Shown here in pieces: positions 7,026 to 15,645 of a DNA stretch of 35,455 nucleotides. A model generated the notes under the pieces. It was not told where the DNA came from and did no database searches. It saw only the letters and a program-made list of their open reading frames with translations. The DNA comes from JAISFI01 sp031553775 (GTDB taxonomy: Bacteria > Bacteroidota > Bacteroidia > Bacteroidales > Azobacteroidaceae): NCBI GenBank assembly GCA_031553775.1, contig JAVBLA010000072.1, positions 1 through 35,455 of the forward strand, written 5' to 3'. Each line of letters opens with the position of its first letter. The stretch's first letter is position 1. The position numbers were made by a program, and so were the translations under genes.

Positions 7026-7067
7026 TTAATTCTTAATTCTTAACTCTTAACTCTTAATTCTTAACTC
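7026..7067. repeat. Tandem heptamer (TTAAYTC)x6 next to dispersed repeat copy A
   Basis: Six consecutive 7-bp units TTAATTC or TTAACTC border copy A, and a single unit sits on the other side at 6932-6938. The final unit supplies the stop codon of the histidine kinase gene. Confidence 0.85.
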
Positions 7068-8113
7068 CCCGGTATCCCAACCTCCACCCCAAACTCTCCT
7101 TCAACAGATTTAACCTGCAAAAAAGCATCGGTTCCATAAAACAGAAGCAACCGTTCCCTTATGTTTTTCAATCCGGTTCCGGATCCTATGCGTTTGCCGG
7201 ATGTTTCCGGATCAAAATTATTCCTGATCTCTATGCTTACCAATCGATTGTCTTTCCGTATGGTTGTATGGATATAAATAGTGTCGATACTTTCATATAC
7301 TCCATGTTTAACTGCGTTCTCGAACAGGGGCTGCAGTAGCATAGATGGAATCTTTAACGAAAGACAATCCGGCTGAATATCAAATATATACACCAGTTTA
7401 TCACCAAAACGAAGTTTCTCGATGGATAAATAGCGTTGGGAATTCATAATTTCCTCTTTGATATCCGACATTTCCTGGCGGGTAGATAATACCGTATATC
7501 TCAGGTAATCGGAGAGGGATACCAGCATTTCTCCTGCTTGCTCAGGTGATTTAAGGATAAGTGCCTGCACGGAATTCAGGCTATTAAACAGGAAATGCGG
7601 ATTAATCTGCGATTTCAATGCATTCAATTCGGCATCCTTGACTAACTTATTCAGCCGGATCTCATTGTTGCTTTTTTCATTCAACCTTTCTATATAGATG
7701 TAAATATGAAGTGATAATATGGCGATGATGTATAGAATTATTCCTTCAATGGCTCTCCATCCGAGAGATGACAGGATAAACTCGTTATAAATTTCATTTC
7801 CGGAAGGGTGATTTAGCAGATATGCTATGGCTGAACTGGTTGCCAGCCATAGAGGAAGTATTAGTAACCCGATTAAGATAGACGGAAGAAAAGACCGGGA
7901 ATGACGATTCATACTGCTATAGTATACCGGATACCATAGTGGAATAATGTAAAAAGCCAGTACCCAGTTGTACAGGAAAGAATCTATGCATGAAAATCTG
8001 AAGGACATCCCGGTGGCAAGATGCACGATTATTGCCTGAATAAGGGAGAAAAAAAGCCAGAATCCGGCATAAACCATTCTTGTTTTGTAGTCCCTGATAA
8101 TAGGATGTTGCAT
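7061..8113 (-). CDS. LytS/YehU-type sensor histidine kinase
   Basis: The 350-residue protein has four likely membrane helices in its first 140 residues, a short linker helix, the His_kinase domain with phospho-acceptor His173 (SQINPHFLFNSLNSVQAL), and an ATPase domain with Asn266 (LFENAVKHG) and the glycine-rich GSGTGLKNIRERL near 318. No periplasmic sensor domain is visible. It begins 5 bp after the LiaF-like gene and precedes the LytTR regulator, forming a cell-envelope-type two-component operon. Its stop codon lies in the TTAACTC heptamer repeat, so the last residue or two may have been set by the repeat's arrival. Confidence 0.93.
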   Translation of the reverse strand: MQHPIIRDYKTRMVYAGFWLFFSLIQAIIVHLATGMSFRFSCIDSFLYNWVLAFYIIPLWYPVYYSSMNRHSRSFLPSILIGLLILPLWLATSSAIAYLLNHPSGNEIYNEFILSSLGWRAIEGIILYIIAILSLHIYIYIERLNEKSNNEIRLNKLVKDAELNALKSQINPHFLFNSLNSVQALILKSPEQAGEMLVSLSDYLRYTVLSTRQEMSDIKEEIMNSQRYLSIEKLRFGDKLVYIFDIQPDCLSLKIPSMLLQPLFENAVKHGVYESIDTIYIHTTIRKDNRLVSIEIRNNFDPETSGKRIGSGTGLKNIRERLLLFYGTDAFLQVKSVEGEFGVEVGIPGS

Positions 8114-8118
8114 CTTAA

Positions 8119-8904
8119 TTAATTATTTTTAGCTTTGATTTCTCCACCCCCGAATACACAGCTGACGTTTATTTGCAAAATTCTGTTCTCTTCAACTTCA
8201 AAACCAGGTTTAGGACGATGGTCGATAAAATTGCCGAATACCTGGCTCTGATTGATTTCTATTTTCCACTCAACCGGTGCAATGATGACTATTCCTCCAA
8301 AAACGGCATTGATTTCCAAGGTATTGATTCCTTCAGATAGAGCCGCATCAGTCAAATCCAGTTCCATGCCTCCGAATATACAGTTGATTTCTCCTCCTTT
8401 GAAACTTCTGAAATCTATTTTTTCATTGGATCCTCCGAATACATAGTTACGGTTAATGTAGCCCATATCGTTTTTTGTATGACTTTTCTCCCATCTGCCG
8501 GAATAAACATGTTGGCTTTCATTTCCTTTTTCTCCTGGTTTTCTTAGGGTTTTTTTATTTTTTTGATTGAAGATCGTAACAAAAAGAAAGGCACAACCTC
8601 CGCCAATCAGGAAACTCGGCCAAAAGCTTTTGAACGAAATAATACCCCAGGAGTCGATTTGCATTTTTTGAGCCAATAAAACTGCTCCGACAACTATCAA
8701 GCCGATTCCGACTATCCGTTTCCGGATATAAGATGAAAACAGGAAAAATAAGCCAAGAATGATGATTGCCGATTGCCAGGAAAATACAATCGGTCTGTAT
8801 TCGGGTAACAGGACTTCCTTATCAAAAAGACTGAGTAAAACACCTGCAGCAATGAGTAGGAAACCTACTGCATAAGCTTTAATTTTTGTTTTGTTGGATT
8901 GCAT
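8119..8904 (-). CDS. LiaF-like membrane protein
   Basis: The N-terminal 120 residues contain four hydrophobic helices (YAVGFLLIAAGVLLSLF, SAIIILGLFFLFSSYI, IVGIGLIVVGAVLLA, SFWPSFLIGGGCAFLFVTIF). A soluble beta-rich domain with four repeats of the VFGG/IFGG type follows (NYVFGGSNEKIDF, NCIFGGMELDL, NAVFGGIVI, SCVFGGGEIK). This matches the LiaI-LiaF-like membrane domain plus LiaF C-terminal domain. In Firmicutes LiaF restrains a LytS-like or LiaS kinase. Being first in the operon with such a kinase suggests the same role here, by inference. Confidence 0.88.
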   Translation of the reverse strand: MQSNKTKIKAYAVGFLLIAAGVLLSLFDKEVLLPEYRPIVFSWQSAIIILGLFFLFSSYIRKRIVGIGLIVVGAVLLAQKMQIDSWGIISFKSFWPSFLIGGGCAFLFVTIFNQKNKKTLRKPGEKGNESQHVYSGRWEKSHTKNDMGYINRNYVFGGSNEKIDFRSFKGGEINCIFGGMELDLTDAALSEGINTLEINAVFGGIVIIAPVEWKIEINQSQVFGNFIDHRPKPGFEVEENRILQINVSCVFGGGEIKAKNN

Positions 8905-8937
8905 ATCGATTTAGTTTGACGATTAATAAATATGCAG

Positions 8938-8945
8938 CAAAAGTA
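8938..8945 (-). promoter_or_regulatory. -7 box of the LiaF-kinase-regulator operon
   Basis: TACTTTTG on the minus strand lies 33 bp before the LiaF-like start codon. No good -33 TTTG is seen at the usual distance. Confidence 0.45.
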
Positions 8946-9148
8946 TCACGCCTGCCCATACCTGGAAATACCCAGTCTGCAAATATAGGTTATTTTCCGG
9001 TGAATGACCGGTTTTTTCCGATGAATTCCGATAGACGTATACTTTTGATAAAATGTCGATATCTCTAAATCTCTGAAGAAAGAAACAGTTTTTTTTATAA
9101 CATCGGAATTTTTTTTCATTTTTTCTTTCTCTATATAAAAACTATTTC

Positions 9149-9173
9149 TATCTTTGCATTGTTGTTTATGCAA
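9149..9173 (+). promoter_or_regulatory. MarR gene promoter with candidate operator
   Basis: TATCTTTG at 9149-9156 is a perfect -7 box. TTGTTTATGCAA at 9162-9173 overlaps the expected transcription start, and a related ATTGTTTATG follows at 9176-9185. The 12-mer recurs inverted before the TolC-like gene, which suggests a shared MarR operator. Confidence 0.5.
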
Positions 9174-9182
9174 ATATTGTTT

Positions 9183-9626
9183 ATGAAACTATCTGGAAAA
9201 TTAAATCATGACGAGTTGTTCGCTATTCTGAACGGACGCATCTCTATGTTAATCAATCGCTACCTGTATAATAAATTCAGAGAGGCAAATCTGGGAATTA
9301 CCGTTGAACAATGGACAGTACTGGCTTGTTTGTGGGAAAAGGATAAGGTGACCCAGCAGACTTTGTCGGAAATAACGTTTCGTGACCAACCTTCGATTAC
9401 CCGGTTGATCGATAATCTGGAAAAACGAAATCTGGTAGTAAGGGTTTCCGATCCGTCTGATCGCAGAACTAAATTAATATATCTGACCGAACAGGGAATG
9501 GCGCTTGAGCATCGTTCGACTGAAATAATCGGTGCTGCTGTAAATAAAGTGCTTTTTGATATTTCGGATGAAAATGTCCTGATTTGCCGAAATACATTGA
9601 AAAAAGTTTTGGATAATCTGGTATAA
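9183..9626 (+). CDS. MarR-family transcriptional regulator
   Basis: The winged helix core is clear: VTQQTLSEITFRDQPSITRLIDNLEKRNLVVRVSDPSDRRTKLIYLT with the DRR wing motif. The family normally has about 140-150 residues, and the ATG at 9183 gives 147. Upstream in-frame starts at 9159 (TTG) and 9168 fall on the predicted transcription start and are unlikely. It lies just ahead of the TolC/HlyD/ABC-2 efflux genes and is probably their repressor, responding to a small molecule. The ligand cannot be told. Confidence 0.92.
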   Translation: MKLSGKLNHDELFAILNGRISMLINRYLYNKFREANLGITVEQWTVLACLWEKDKVTQQTLSEITFRDQPSITRLIDNLEKRNLVVRVSDPSDRRTKLIYLTEQGMALEHRSTEIIGAAVNKVLFDISDENVLICRNTLKKVLDNLV

Positions 9627-9664
9627 GTAGAGATATATAATCGATAAAAATTTTATTAAATTAA

Positions 9665-9727
9665 TTGTATAAACAATTATTGTTCTATTATGTAATTCAA
9701 TTCATGAAACTTCAAAACATAAATTTG
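9665..9727 (+). promoter_or_regulatory. Promoter region of the efflux operon with candidate MarR operator
   Basis: TTGTATAAACAA at 9665-9676 is the reverse complement of the 12-mer in the MarR promoter except for one base. TAAATTTG at 9720-9727 is a perfect -7 box. It lies only 5 bp before the ATG at 9733, which argues for the next in-frame ATG at 9757 as the TolC start. Confidence 0.45.
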
Positions 9728-9756
9728 TTTATATGGAACAGGTACAATATTTCAAG

Positions 9757-11286
9757 ATGAAAAAAAACAGAAAAATTTCCTTCTTTTATCTCAGTGTTGT
9801 CAGGAGAATACAGGTAATAGCCATTTTTTTTCTTTCCTTTTCTTTTACTTTTCAGGCTCAAACCAGAATTTTATCCCTTGAGGAGTGTTTGGACCTGGCA
9901 GTTAAACAAAGTCATGCACTGCAGATTAAACAGGAAGAATTGAAAATGGCCGAGGCACAGAAGAAACAAGCTGTAACAGGTTATTTACCCAAAGTAGATG
10001 CTACACTGTCTTACCTCCATTTAAGCGATAAAATGTATTTATTATCGGAAGATAAGTTTTTGCCGATCGGTACTAAAATGGCCGATGGTAGTTTTGGTTT
10101 CCGCCAGGACCAGGTAAATAACGGTTGGACAATGATCGACGGACAAGCGGTTCCTTTAGACGCCAGTGGCCGGCCGTTCAACCCGAAAACCGATCCGGAT
10201 AAAATTCTTTGGAAAGATTATACGACTATCCCGCAGGATGAATTGGTTGTAGATATGCGGAATACCTTTGTGGGTATGTTGTCTCTTGTGCAGCCGATCT
10301 ATATGGGAGGTCGCATATACCAGATGAATAAAATGGCAAAAATAGGAGTGGATATCGCCAAGGAACAACAGCTTATGGAGGTCAACGAAGTATTGTATAA
10401 TACAGAAGCTGCATACTGGACAGTTGTTTCTGTTGCCAATAAAGTTAAAGTAGCATCCGATTATAAAAAACTACTGACACGTTTGAATGAAGATGTTGCC
10501 GAATTGGCAAAAGAAGGAATGGCTACCAATGCCGATGTACTTAAAGTCAGGGTGAAACTGAATGAAGTGAATATGAACCTGACCAAAGCCGAAAATGGAT
10601 TGAGCCTGGCAAAAATGAGTCTCAGCCAGATGATCGGAATTCCAATGGATGAACCGGTTATGCTGGACGATGAAACCGATCCGAAAGAAAATCCGGCAGC
10701 TTATGGAGAAATAGTAAGTTTGGATGATGCATTAAATAACCGTTCGGAGATTAAAAGTCTGGAAAAACTAGTGGATTTGTCGGAGTCAAAAAAGAAACTG
10801 GCAGCGGCAGGTTATCTTCCGGAAGTAGGCCTGGTGGCCAATTATGTATATTCCAATCCCGATTTTTTCAATGGTTTTGAAAAAGAATTTTCCGGTTCGT
10901 GGAATGTGGGGGTTGTTATGCGTATTCCATTGTTACACTGGGGAGAGAACAAACAAAAGGTTCGGGTAGCCAAAAGTGAGCGGATTATCAGCGAAACCAA
11001 GCTCACGGATGCAAAGGAAAAAATTGAATTGCAATTCCGGCAGGCAGTATATAAAATAGAGGAGTCCGATAAAAAATTAATGGCTGCCAGTGCCAATCTT
11101 GATCAGGCCGACGAAAATCTCAGGTATGCACAACTGTCTTTCAACGAAGGTCTGGTAGGCGTTACCGATGTGCTGGATGCACAGGCTTCCCGCTTTTCAG
11201 CCTATTCGGAACATTCGGATGCTCAGATTGAAATGAGGATCAATCGATTGTTTTTGAAAAAAGTATCAGGTAAAATGCAAAAATAA
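9757..11286 (+). CDS. TolC-family outer-membrane efflux protein
   Basis: After a signal peptide (ending near FTFQAQ) the protein has two outer-membrane efflux repeats typical of TolC: LSLEECLDLAVKQSHALQIKQEEL at the N-terminus and SLDDALNNRSEIKSLEKLVDLSE in the second half, with long amphipathic helices. The usual insertion forms the barrel strands. From the ATG at 9757 it has 509 residues; an upstream ATG at 9733 would be almost leaderless. It is first in an operon with an HlyD-like adaptor and two ABC-2 permeases and should form the outer-membrane duct of this exporter. Confidence 0.93.
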   Translation: MKKNRKISFFYLSVVRRIQVIAIFFLSFSFTFQAQTRILSLEECLDLAVKQSHALQIKQEELKMAEAQKKQAVTGYLPKVDATLSYLHLSDKMYLLSEDKFLPIGTKMADGSFGFRQDQVNNGWTMIDGQAVPLDASGRPFNPKTDPDKILWKDYTTIPQDELVVDMRNTFVGMLSLVQPIYMGGRIYQMNKMAKIGVDIAKEQQLMEVNEVLYNTEAAYWTVVSVANKVKVASDYKKLLTRLNEDVAELAKEGMATNADVLKVRVKLNEVNMNLTKAENGLSLAKMSLSQMIGIPMDEPVMLDDETDPKENPAAYGEIVSLDDALNNRSEIKSLEKLVDLSESKKKLAAAGYLPEVGLVANYVYSNPDFFNGFEKEFSGSWNVGVVMRIPLLHWGENKQKVRVAKSERIISETKLTDAKEKIELQFRQAVYKIEESDKKLMAASANLDQADENLRYAQLSFNEGLVGVTDVLDAQASRFSAYSEHSDAQIEMRINRLFLKKVSGKMQK

Positions 11287-11310
11287 AAAATACAATAAAA
11301 ACGATAAATC

Positions 11311-12306
11311 ATGGATCGAAAAAAACAAAACAAATCACTTGTAACAGCTTTGATTGTTCTGATCACGGTAATTGTTGCCGTGTCTGTGGTGGGAATTTTT
11401 GTCCTCCACCCGGAACCACTTTCCTGGCAGGGAGAAGTAGAGGCCAAGGAGGTCAGGGTTTCCGGTAAAGTTCCCGGACGGATCGAGCGCTTTTTTGTGG
11501 AAGAAGGACAGCAGGTTACAAAAGGAGATACGCTGGTACTTTTGAGCAGTCCGGAGATAGAGGCCAAGCTGCAGCAGGTAACAGCTGTAGAACAGGCCGC
11601 TTCTGCCCAAAACCAAAAGGCGAATAAAGGAGCCCGTAAACAACAGATCGAGGGTGCTTATGAGCAGTTCCAACGAGCCAAAGCAGGGGAGGAGATTGCA
11701 AAAAAAACATATGAACGGGTACAGAATCTGTATGATAAAGGTGTATTGCCTGCACAGAAAAGAGATGAAGCCGAGGCAAATTATAAAGCTTCCTCCGCTT
11801 TGGCCAAAGCAGCTCAATCGCAATACCAGCTGGCTCTGGAAGGTGCTCAGAAAGAAGATAAAGATGCAGCAAAAGCTTTGCTGGAACAAGCTCAGGGAGC
11901 TGTTAATGAAGTGGAAGCGTACAAACAGGAAACCTGCCTGTTGTCGCCCATCTCCGGAGAAATTTCTGATATATTCCCCAAAGAGGGAGAACTGGCAGGC
12001 ACCGGAGCTCCTATCATGAATGTTTTGGACCTGAACGATATCTGGGTAGTTTTCAATGTCAGGGAAGACCGCTTGTCGGATGTAAAACAGGGACAGGAAT
12101 TTGATGCAATCGTTCCTGCACTGGGAAATAAAACCATACGCCTGAAAGTAGTCCGGATCAAAGCTCTTGGTAGCTATGCCACCTGGAAGGCAACCAAGGT
12201 ATCCGGAGAATTCGACCTGAAGAGTTTTGAAGTCAAAGCTAAACCGGTAGATCCTACCGATGGATTACGCCCCGGAATGAGTGTCCGCTCCTTCATTGGA
12301 AAATAA
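11311..12306 (+). CDS. HlyD-family periplasmic adaptor protein
   Basis: One N-terminal membrane helix (about residues 10-32) is followed by a biotinyl-lipoyl half-domain (VEAKEVRVSGKVPGRIERFFVEEGQQVTKG), a long helical hairpin rich in Ala, Gln and Lys (about 70-200), the second lipoyl half (SPISGEISDIFPKEGELAGTGAPIM) and a beta-barrel domain. This is the layout of YbhG/EmrA-like adaptors. It starts 24 bp after the TolC-like gene and should bridge the permeases to the outer-membrane channel. Confidence 0.93.
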   Translation: MDRKKQNKSLVTALIVLITVIVAVSVVGIFVLHPEPLSWQGEVEAKEVRVSGKVPGRIERFFVEEGQQVTKGDTLVLLSSPEIEAKLQQVTAVEQAASAQNQKANKGARKQQIEGAYEQFQRAKAGEEIAKKTYERVQNLYDKGVLPAQKRDEAEANYKASSALAKAAQSQYQLALEGAQKEDKDAAKALLEQAQGAVNEVEAYKQETCLLSPISGEISDIFPKEGELAGTGAPIMNVLDLNDIWVVFNVREDRLSDVKQGQEFDAIVPALGNKTIRLKVVRIKALGSYATWKATKVSGEFDLKSFEVKAKPVDPTDGLRPGMSVRSFIGK

Positions 12307-12350
12307 TCAGGCAAACAACATGTCATTTTCAATCGAAGATAGGCCTTAGC

Positions 12351-12384
12351 CCATTTTCAATTTTCAATTTTTAATTTTCAATTA
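12351..12384. repeat. AT-rich simple repeat between adaptor and permease genes
   Basis: Imperfect TTTTCAA/TTTTTAA units fill the 3' part of the 85-bp gap between the HlyD-like and the first permease gene. No promoter or gene is seen there. Confidence 0.6.
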
Positions 12385-12391
12385 TTTCCGT

Positions 12392-13564
12392 ATGAAATAT
12401 CATCAGGGAATCATAGCAGTTGTCCGCAGGGAACTGGGAAGAATGGTGTCGCGGAGGATCTATCTGGTAACCATCTTGCTGATTCCCATCTTCTCCTATA
12501 TCCTTTTTATGACACTTTTCCATGAAGGCTTGCCTACTAATCTGCCTTTAGCGGTGATCGATTACGATAACACTTCTTTGTCCCGTAACCTGGTCCGCCA
12601 GATAGACGCTTTGCAGATGTCGGAGGTCAAAATGCATTTAAGCAGTTTTCATGAAGCAGAACATGAAATGAAAAAGGGGAATATATTTGCTTTTGTGATC
12701 ATACCTAAAGATATGCAGGCCGATTTATTGTCCGGACATCAGCCGGAACTGACGTTTTATTATAATAACGCTTTTTTTATTCCCGGCTCATTGCTGATGA
12801 AAGATCTGAACCTGATGTCTTCATTGTCATCTGCTTCGGTAACACTGAGTACCGGATTAGCGAAAGGAAAGACTGAAGAACAGATCATGGGGCAGTTGCA
12901 ACCGATTGTCCTGGACGCTCATTTGATCGGAAATCCATATACCAATTATTCGGTCTATTTATCAAATGTGCTAATGCCGGGTATCTTGCAATTGATGATT
13001 TTGTTGGTTACGGTTTTCTCTATCGGACTGGAATTAAAAGATCGCACCAGCCGTATCTGGCTACGAACAGGTGGTAAATCGATCAATAAGTCCCTGACCG
13101 GAAAACTGCTTCCATATACTTTGATTTTTACAGCTATTGTGGTTTTTCAAAATGTGATTTTATTCCGGATTTCAGATTTTCCGCTTCATAGTAATATTTT
13201 TACGATGTTACTGGCTTCTGTGCTTTTTGTGTTGGCTACCCAGGCAATCGGGGTTTTTATTATAGGTACTTTGCCTGTTTTACGGACCGGCATGAGTTTT
13301 GCCGCAGTGTTGGGCATCCTGGGAATCAGCTATTCGGGATTTACTTTTCCTATTGAACAGATGCCTCTGGCCGTCCGCTCGCTGGCAATGTTTTTTCCTA
13401 TGCGGCATTTCTTCCAGATATATCAGAATAGTGCCTTGAACGGAGCTCCGTTGACCTATTACTGGTCTTCATATCTGGCTTTGGTGTTGTTTTTGTTTTT
13501 GCCGTTGATCATTATCATTCGCTTGAAAAAAGCCTTGATTTACCAAAATTATCCTGAAAGATGA
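12392..13564 (+). CDS. ABC-2 type permease, first of a pair
   Basis: The 390-residue protein has a cytoplasmic start, a first membrane helix (about 20-42), a large extracytoplasmic domain (about 43-185, with PLAVIDYDNTSLSRNLVRQID) and five to six C-terminal helices. This is the ABC2_membrane_3 (YhhJ/YbhR-like) pattern. Its stop codon overlaps the start of the second permease by 4 bp, so the two are translationally coupled. No ATP-binding subunit is encoded beside it. Confidence 0.92.
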   Translation: MKYHQGIIAVVRRELGRMVSRRIYLVTILLIPIFSYILFMTLFHEGLPTNLPLAVIDYDNTSLSRNLVRQIDALQMSEVKMHLSSFHEAEHEMKKGNIFAFVIIPKDMQADLLSGHQPELTFYYNNAFFIPGSLLMKDLNLMSSLSSASVTLSTGLAKGKTEEQIMGQLQPIVLDAHLIGNPYTNYSVYLSNVLMPGILQLMILLVTVFSIGLELKDRTSRIWLRTGGKSINKSLTGKLLPYTLIFTAIVVFQNVILFRISDFPLHSNIFTMLLASVLFVLATQAIGVFIIGTLPVLRTGMSFAAVLGILGISYSGFTFPIEQMPLAVRSLAMFFPMRHFFQIYQNSALNGAPLTYYWSSYLALVLFLFLPLIIIIRLKKALIYQNYPER

Positions 13565-14760
13565 AACAATATACATCTTATACTTTTCAAAAGCGTTTCT
13601 TCGATATGCTCTATATCTGGAGGAAAGAGTTTATCCGGATCATCCGTGATCCGGGCGCTATCCTGATCTTTTTTGCCGCGACATTGCTGTATCCTTTGTT
13701 GTATGGCTTGATTTACAAGCATGAGGTGGTAAGGGATATCCCGGTGGCTGTTATCGATTGGTCGAATACATCTCAAAGCCGTGGATATGTCAGGGCATTG
13801 AATGCAACTCCTGAGTTGCAGATCGCCTATAAATGTGATAATCTGGAAGAAGCAAAAGCACTTTTTTATGAACATAAAGTACATGCAATTGTCTTTATCC
13901 CGACAGATTTTTCCCGGTTGATTGCCCGTGGAAAGCAGGTTCATGTGTCTGCCTATTTTGATATGAGCAGTTTTTTGTACTATAAAAATGCCATGTCGGC
14001 TGTCAGCTTTACTAATAAGGAAATAGGAGTGGAGATCCAGTATGCTAACCTGGTAAAATCAGGGATGACGGAAAAACAGGCGGAAATATCTATTGCGCCC
14101 TTCCGCTACGAAGGCATTGCGTTGTTTAATTCTGGTGGGGGATTCGCCAGCTTCCTGTTACCTGCAGTATTAATCCTGATTTTGTATCAGACCATGATGT
14201 TGGGGATTAATATGATGGCTGGGCTGGATTGGGAAAAAAATAACCTGAAAATGCTGGTGCCTCTGAATAACCGGTATCATGGAACCATTCGCATTGTTCT
14301 GGGAAAAGGTCTTTGCTATTTTACCCTGTATACGGTACTGACATTTTATGTGCTGGGTTTTATTCCCCACTTGTTCAATTTGCCTCATATTGGAAGCCAG
14401 TTGACATTGGTCTTATTCATGCTTCCTTTTTTGTTATCCAGTATATTTCTGGCAATGTCGTTATCCGGATGGATGCGGAATATGGAAAGTGCTTTTCTGC
14501 TGCTCCTGTTTTCCACGATGCCTTTATTGTTCCTGGCGGGAGCTTCCTGGCCACAGACCGATATTCCCTGGTTCTGGAAAATAGTAAGCTATTTATTTCC
14601 TTCTACGCACGGAGTACAGGGATATATCAGGATTAATACGATGTCGGCCAATCTATATGAGGTTGGAAAAGAATATCTGATATTATGGTTGCAAACCGGA
14701 GTGTATTTTTTTACAGCATGTTGGGTGTACGACCGGCAGATTAAAAAAACGATTGGATAA
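13561..14760 (+). CDS. ABC-2 type permease, second of a pair
   Basis: This 399-residue protein has the same layout as the preceding one: a first helix near residues 30-50 after RIIRDPGAILIFF, an extracytoplasmic domain beginning PVAVIDWSNTSQSRGYVRALN, and C-terminal helices. The two are diverged paralogues that probably form a heterodimer with the TolC-like and HlyD-like products. The gene ends the operon and converges with the ZIP transporter gene, 2 bp away. Confidence 0.92.
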   Translation: MKQYTSYTFQKRFFDMLYIWRKEFIRIIRDPGAILIFFAATLLYPLLYGLIYKHEVVRDIPVAVIDWSNTSQSRGYVRALNATPELQIAYKCDNLEEAKALFYEHKVHAIVFIPTDFSRLIARGKQVHVSAYFDMSSFLYYKNAMSAVSFTNKEIGVEIQYANLVKSGMTEKQAEISIAPFRYEGIALFNSGGGFASFLLPAVLILILYQTMMLGINMMAGLDWEKNNLKMLVPLNNRYHGTIRIVLGKGLCYFTLYTVLTFYVLGFIPHLFNLPHIGSQLTLVLFMLPFLLSSIFLAMSLSGWMRNMESAFLLLLFSTMPLLFLAGASWPQTDIPWFWKIVSYLFPSTHGVQGYIRINTMSANLYEVGKEYLILWLQTGVYFFTACWVYDRQIKKTIG

Positions 14761-14762
14761 AT

Positions 14763-15560
14763 CTATTTGGCAAATAAAAATAAACTGAATCCCATAATCA
14801 TCATCCCTGTTACCAATCCGGTGATGGAGATATGATGTTCGCCGTATTTTTCGGAAGAGGGAAGTAGTTCATCTAATGAAATAAAAACCATGATGCCGGA
14901 AACAGCAGCCAGTACAATACCATTGATGGTAGGATTCCAGTAAGGCATCAGGAAAAGATAAGCGATCAGTGCTCCTACGGGTTCTGCCAGTCCCGACAAA
15001 AATGAGTATGTAAAAGCTTTTTTCTTATTGCCGGTGGCATGATATATAGGTACGGATACAGCAATCCCTTCAGGAATATTGTGTATGGCAATAGCAACTG
15101 TAATGGGAATGGCGATGTCCATTCCGCTTAATGCCGAGGTGAAAGTGGCGATCCCTTCCGGAAAGTTATGTATGGCGATAGAAAGAGCGACTACAATACC
15201 CACTCGGTGCAAAGGGTCTTTTTTATTCATTTCTTCCACTCCGTGTATTTCATGCGGGTTTCCCGATTCCGGAACCAGGAAGTCGATCAGGGTGATGAGG
15301 GCGATTCCTCCCAGAAAAGCGAGAAGCATATATAAAATTCCCACTCTTTCTCCGAAAACGGTAACCAGTTCTTCTCTTGCTGTCGGCATCATTTCCATAA
15401 ATGAAACATAAATCATAACCCCTGCCGATAGTCCGAGCGAAAAACAGAGGAATTTTTTATTTGTTCTTTTGGCAACTAAAGCGATCAAACTGCCGATACC
15501 GGTAGAAAGTCCGGCTATCAATGTCATGGCGAATGCAATCAGTACGGTATGCTGGTCCAT
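14763..15560 (-). CDS. ZIP-family divalent metal transporter (ZupT-like)
   Basis: About eight membrane helices are visible, with the two ZIP metal-binding helices carrying HNFPEGIATF and HNIPEGIAVSVP and a following glutamate in SGLAEPVGA. These are hallmark residues of ZupT-like importers of zinc and other divalent metals across the inner membrane. The loop between helices 3 and 4 has a few His and acidic residues. I chose the ATG at 15560 (MDQHTVLIAFAM), giving 265 residues, rather than the longer frame start at 15593 that would add an unlikely N-terminus. It is divergent from folB. Confidence 0.93.
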   Translation of the reverse strand: MDQHTVLIAFAMTLIAGLSTGIGSLIALVAKRTNKKFLCFSLGLSAGVMIYVSFMEMMPTAREELVTVFGERVGILYMLLAFLGGIALITLIDFLVPESGNPHEIHGVEEMNKKDPLHRVGIVVALSIAIHNFPEGIATFTSALSGMDIAIPITVAIAIHNIPEGIAVSVPIYHATGNKKKAFTYSFLSGLAEPVGALIAYLFLMPYWNPTINGIVLAAVSGIMVFISLDELLPSSEKYGEHHISITGLVTGMMIMGFSLFLFAK

Positions 15561-15611
15561 TGTAAAAATATCAAAAATGATTATCGGGTACAAATATCGC
15601 TAATTCTTTTC

Positions 15612-15619
15612 TATATTTG
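15612..15619 (+). promoter_or_regulatory. -7 box of folB
   Basis: TATATTTG matches TAnnTTTG exactly and lies 26 bp before the folB start codon. No clear -33 box. Confidence 0.5.
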
Positions 15620-15645
15620 CAACAAAGAACCAAAGAAACAATCAA

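Noticed and set aside
11335..11889. Long leftward ORF of 184 codons opposite the HlyD-like gene
   Set aside because: It is the antisense shadow of a clear adaptor gene; Cys- and Phe-rich composition and the lack of any promoter argue against a gene.
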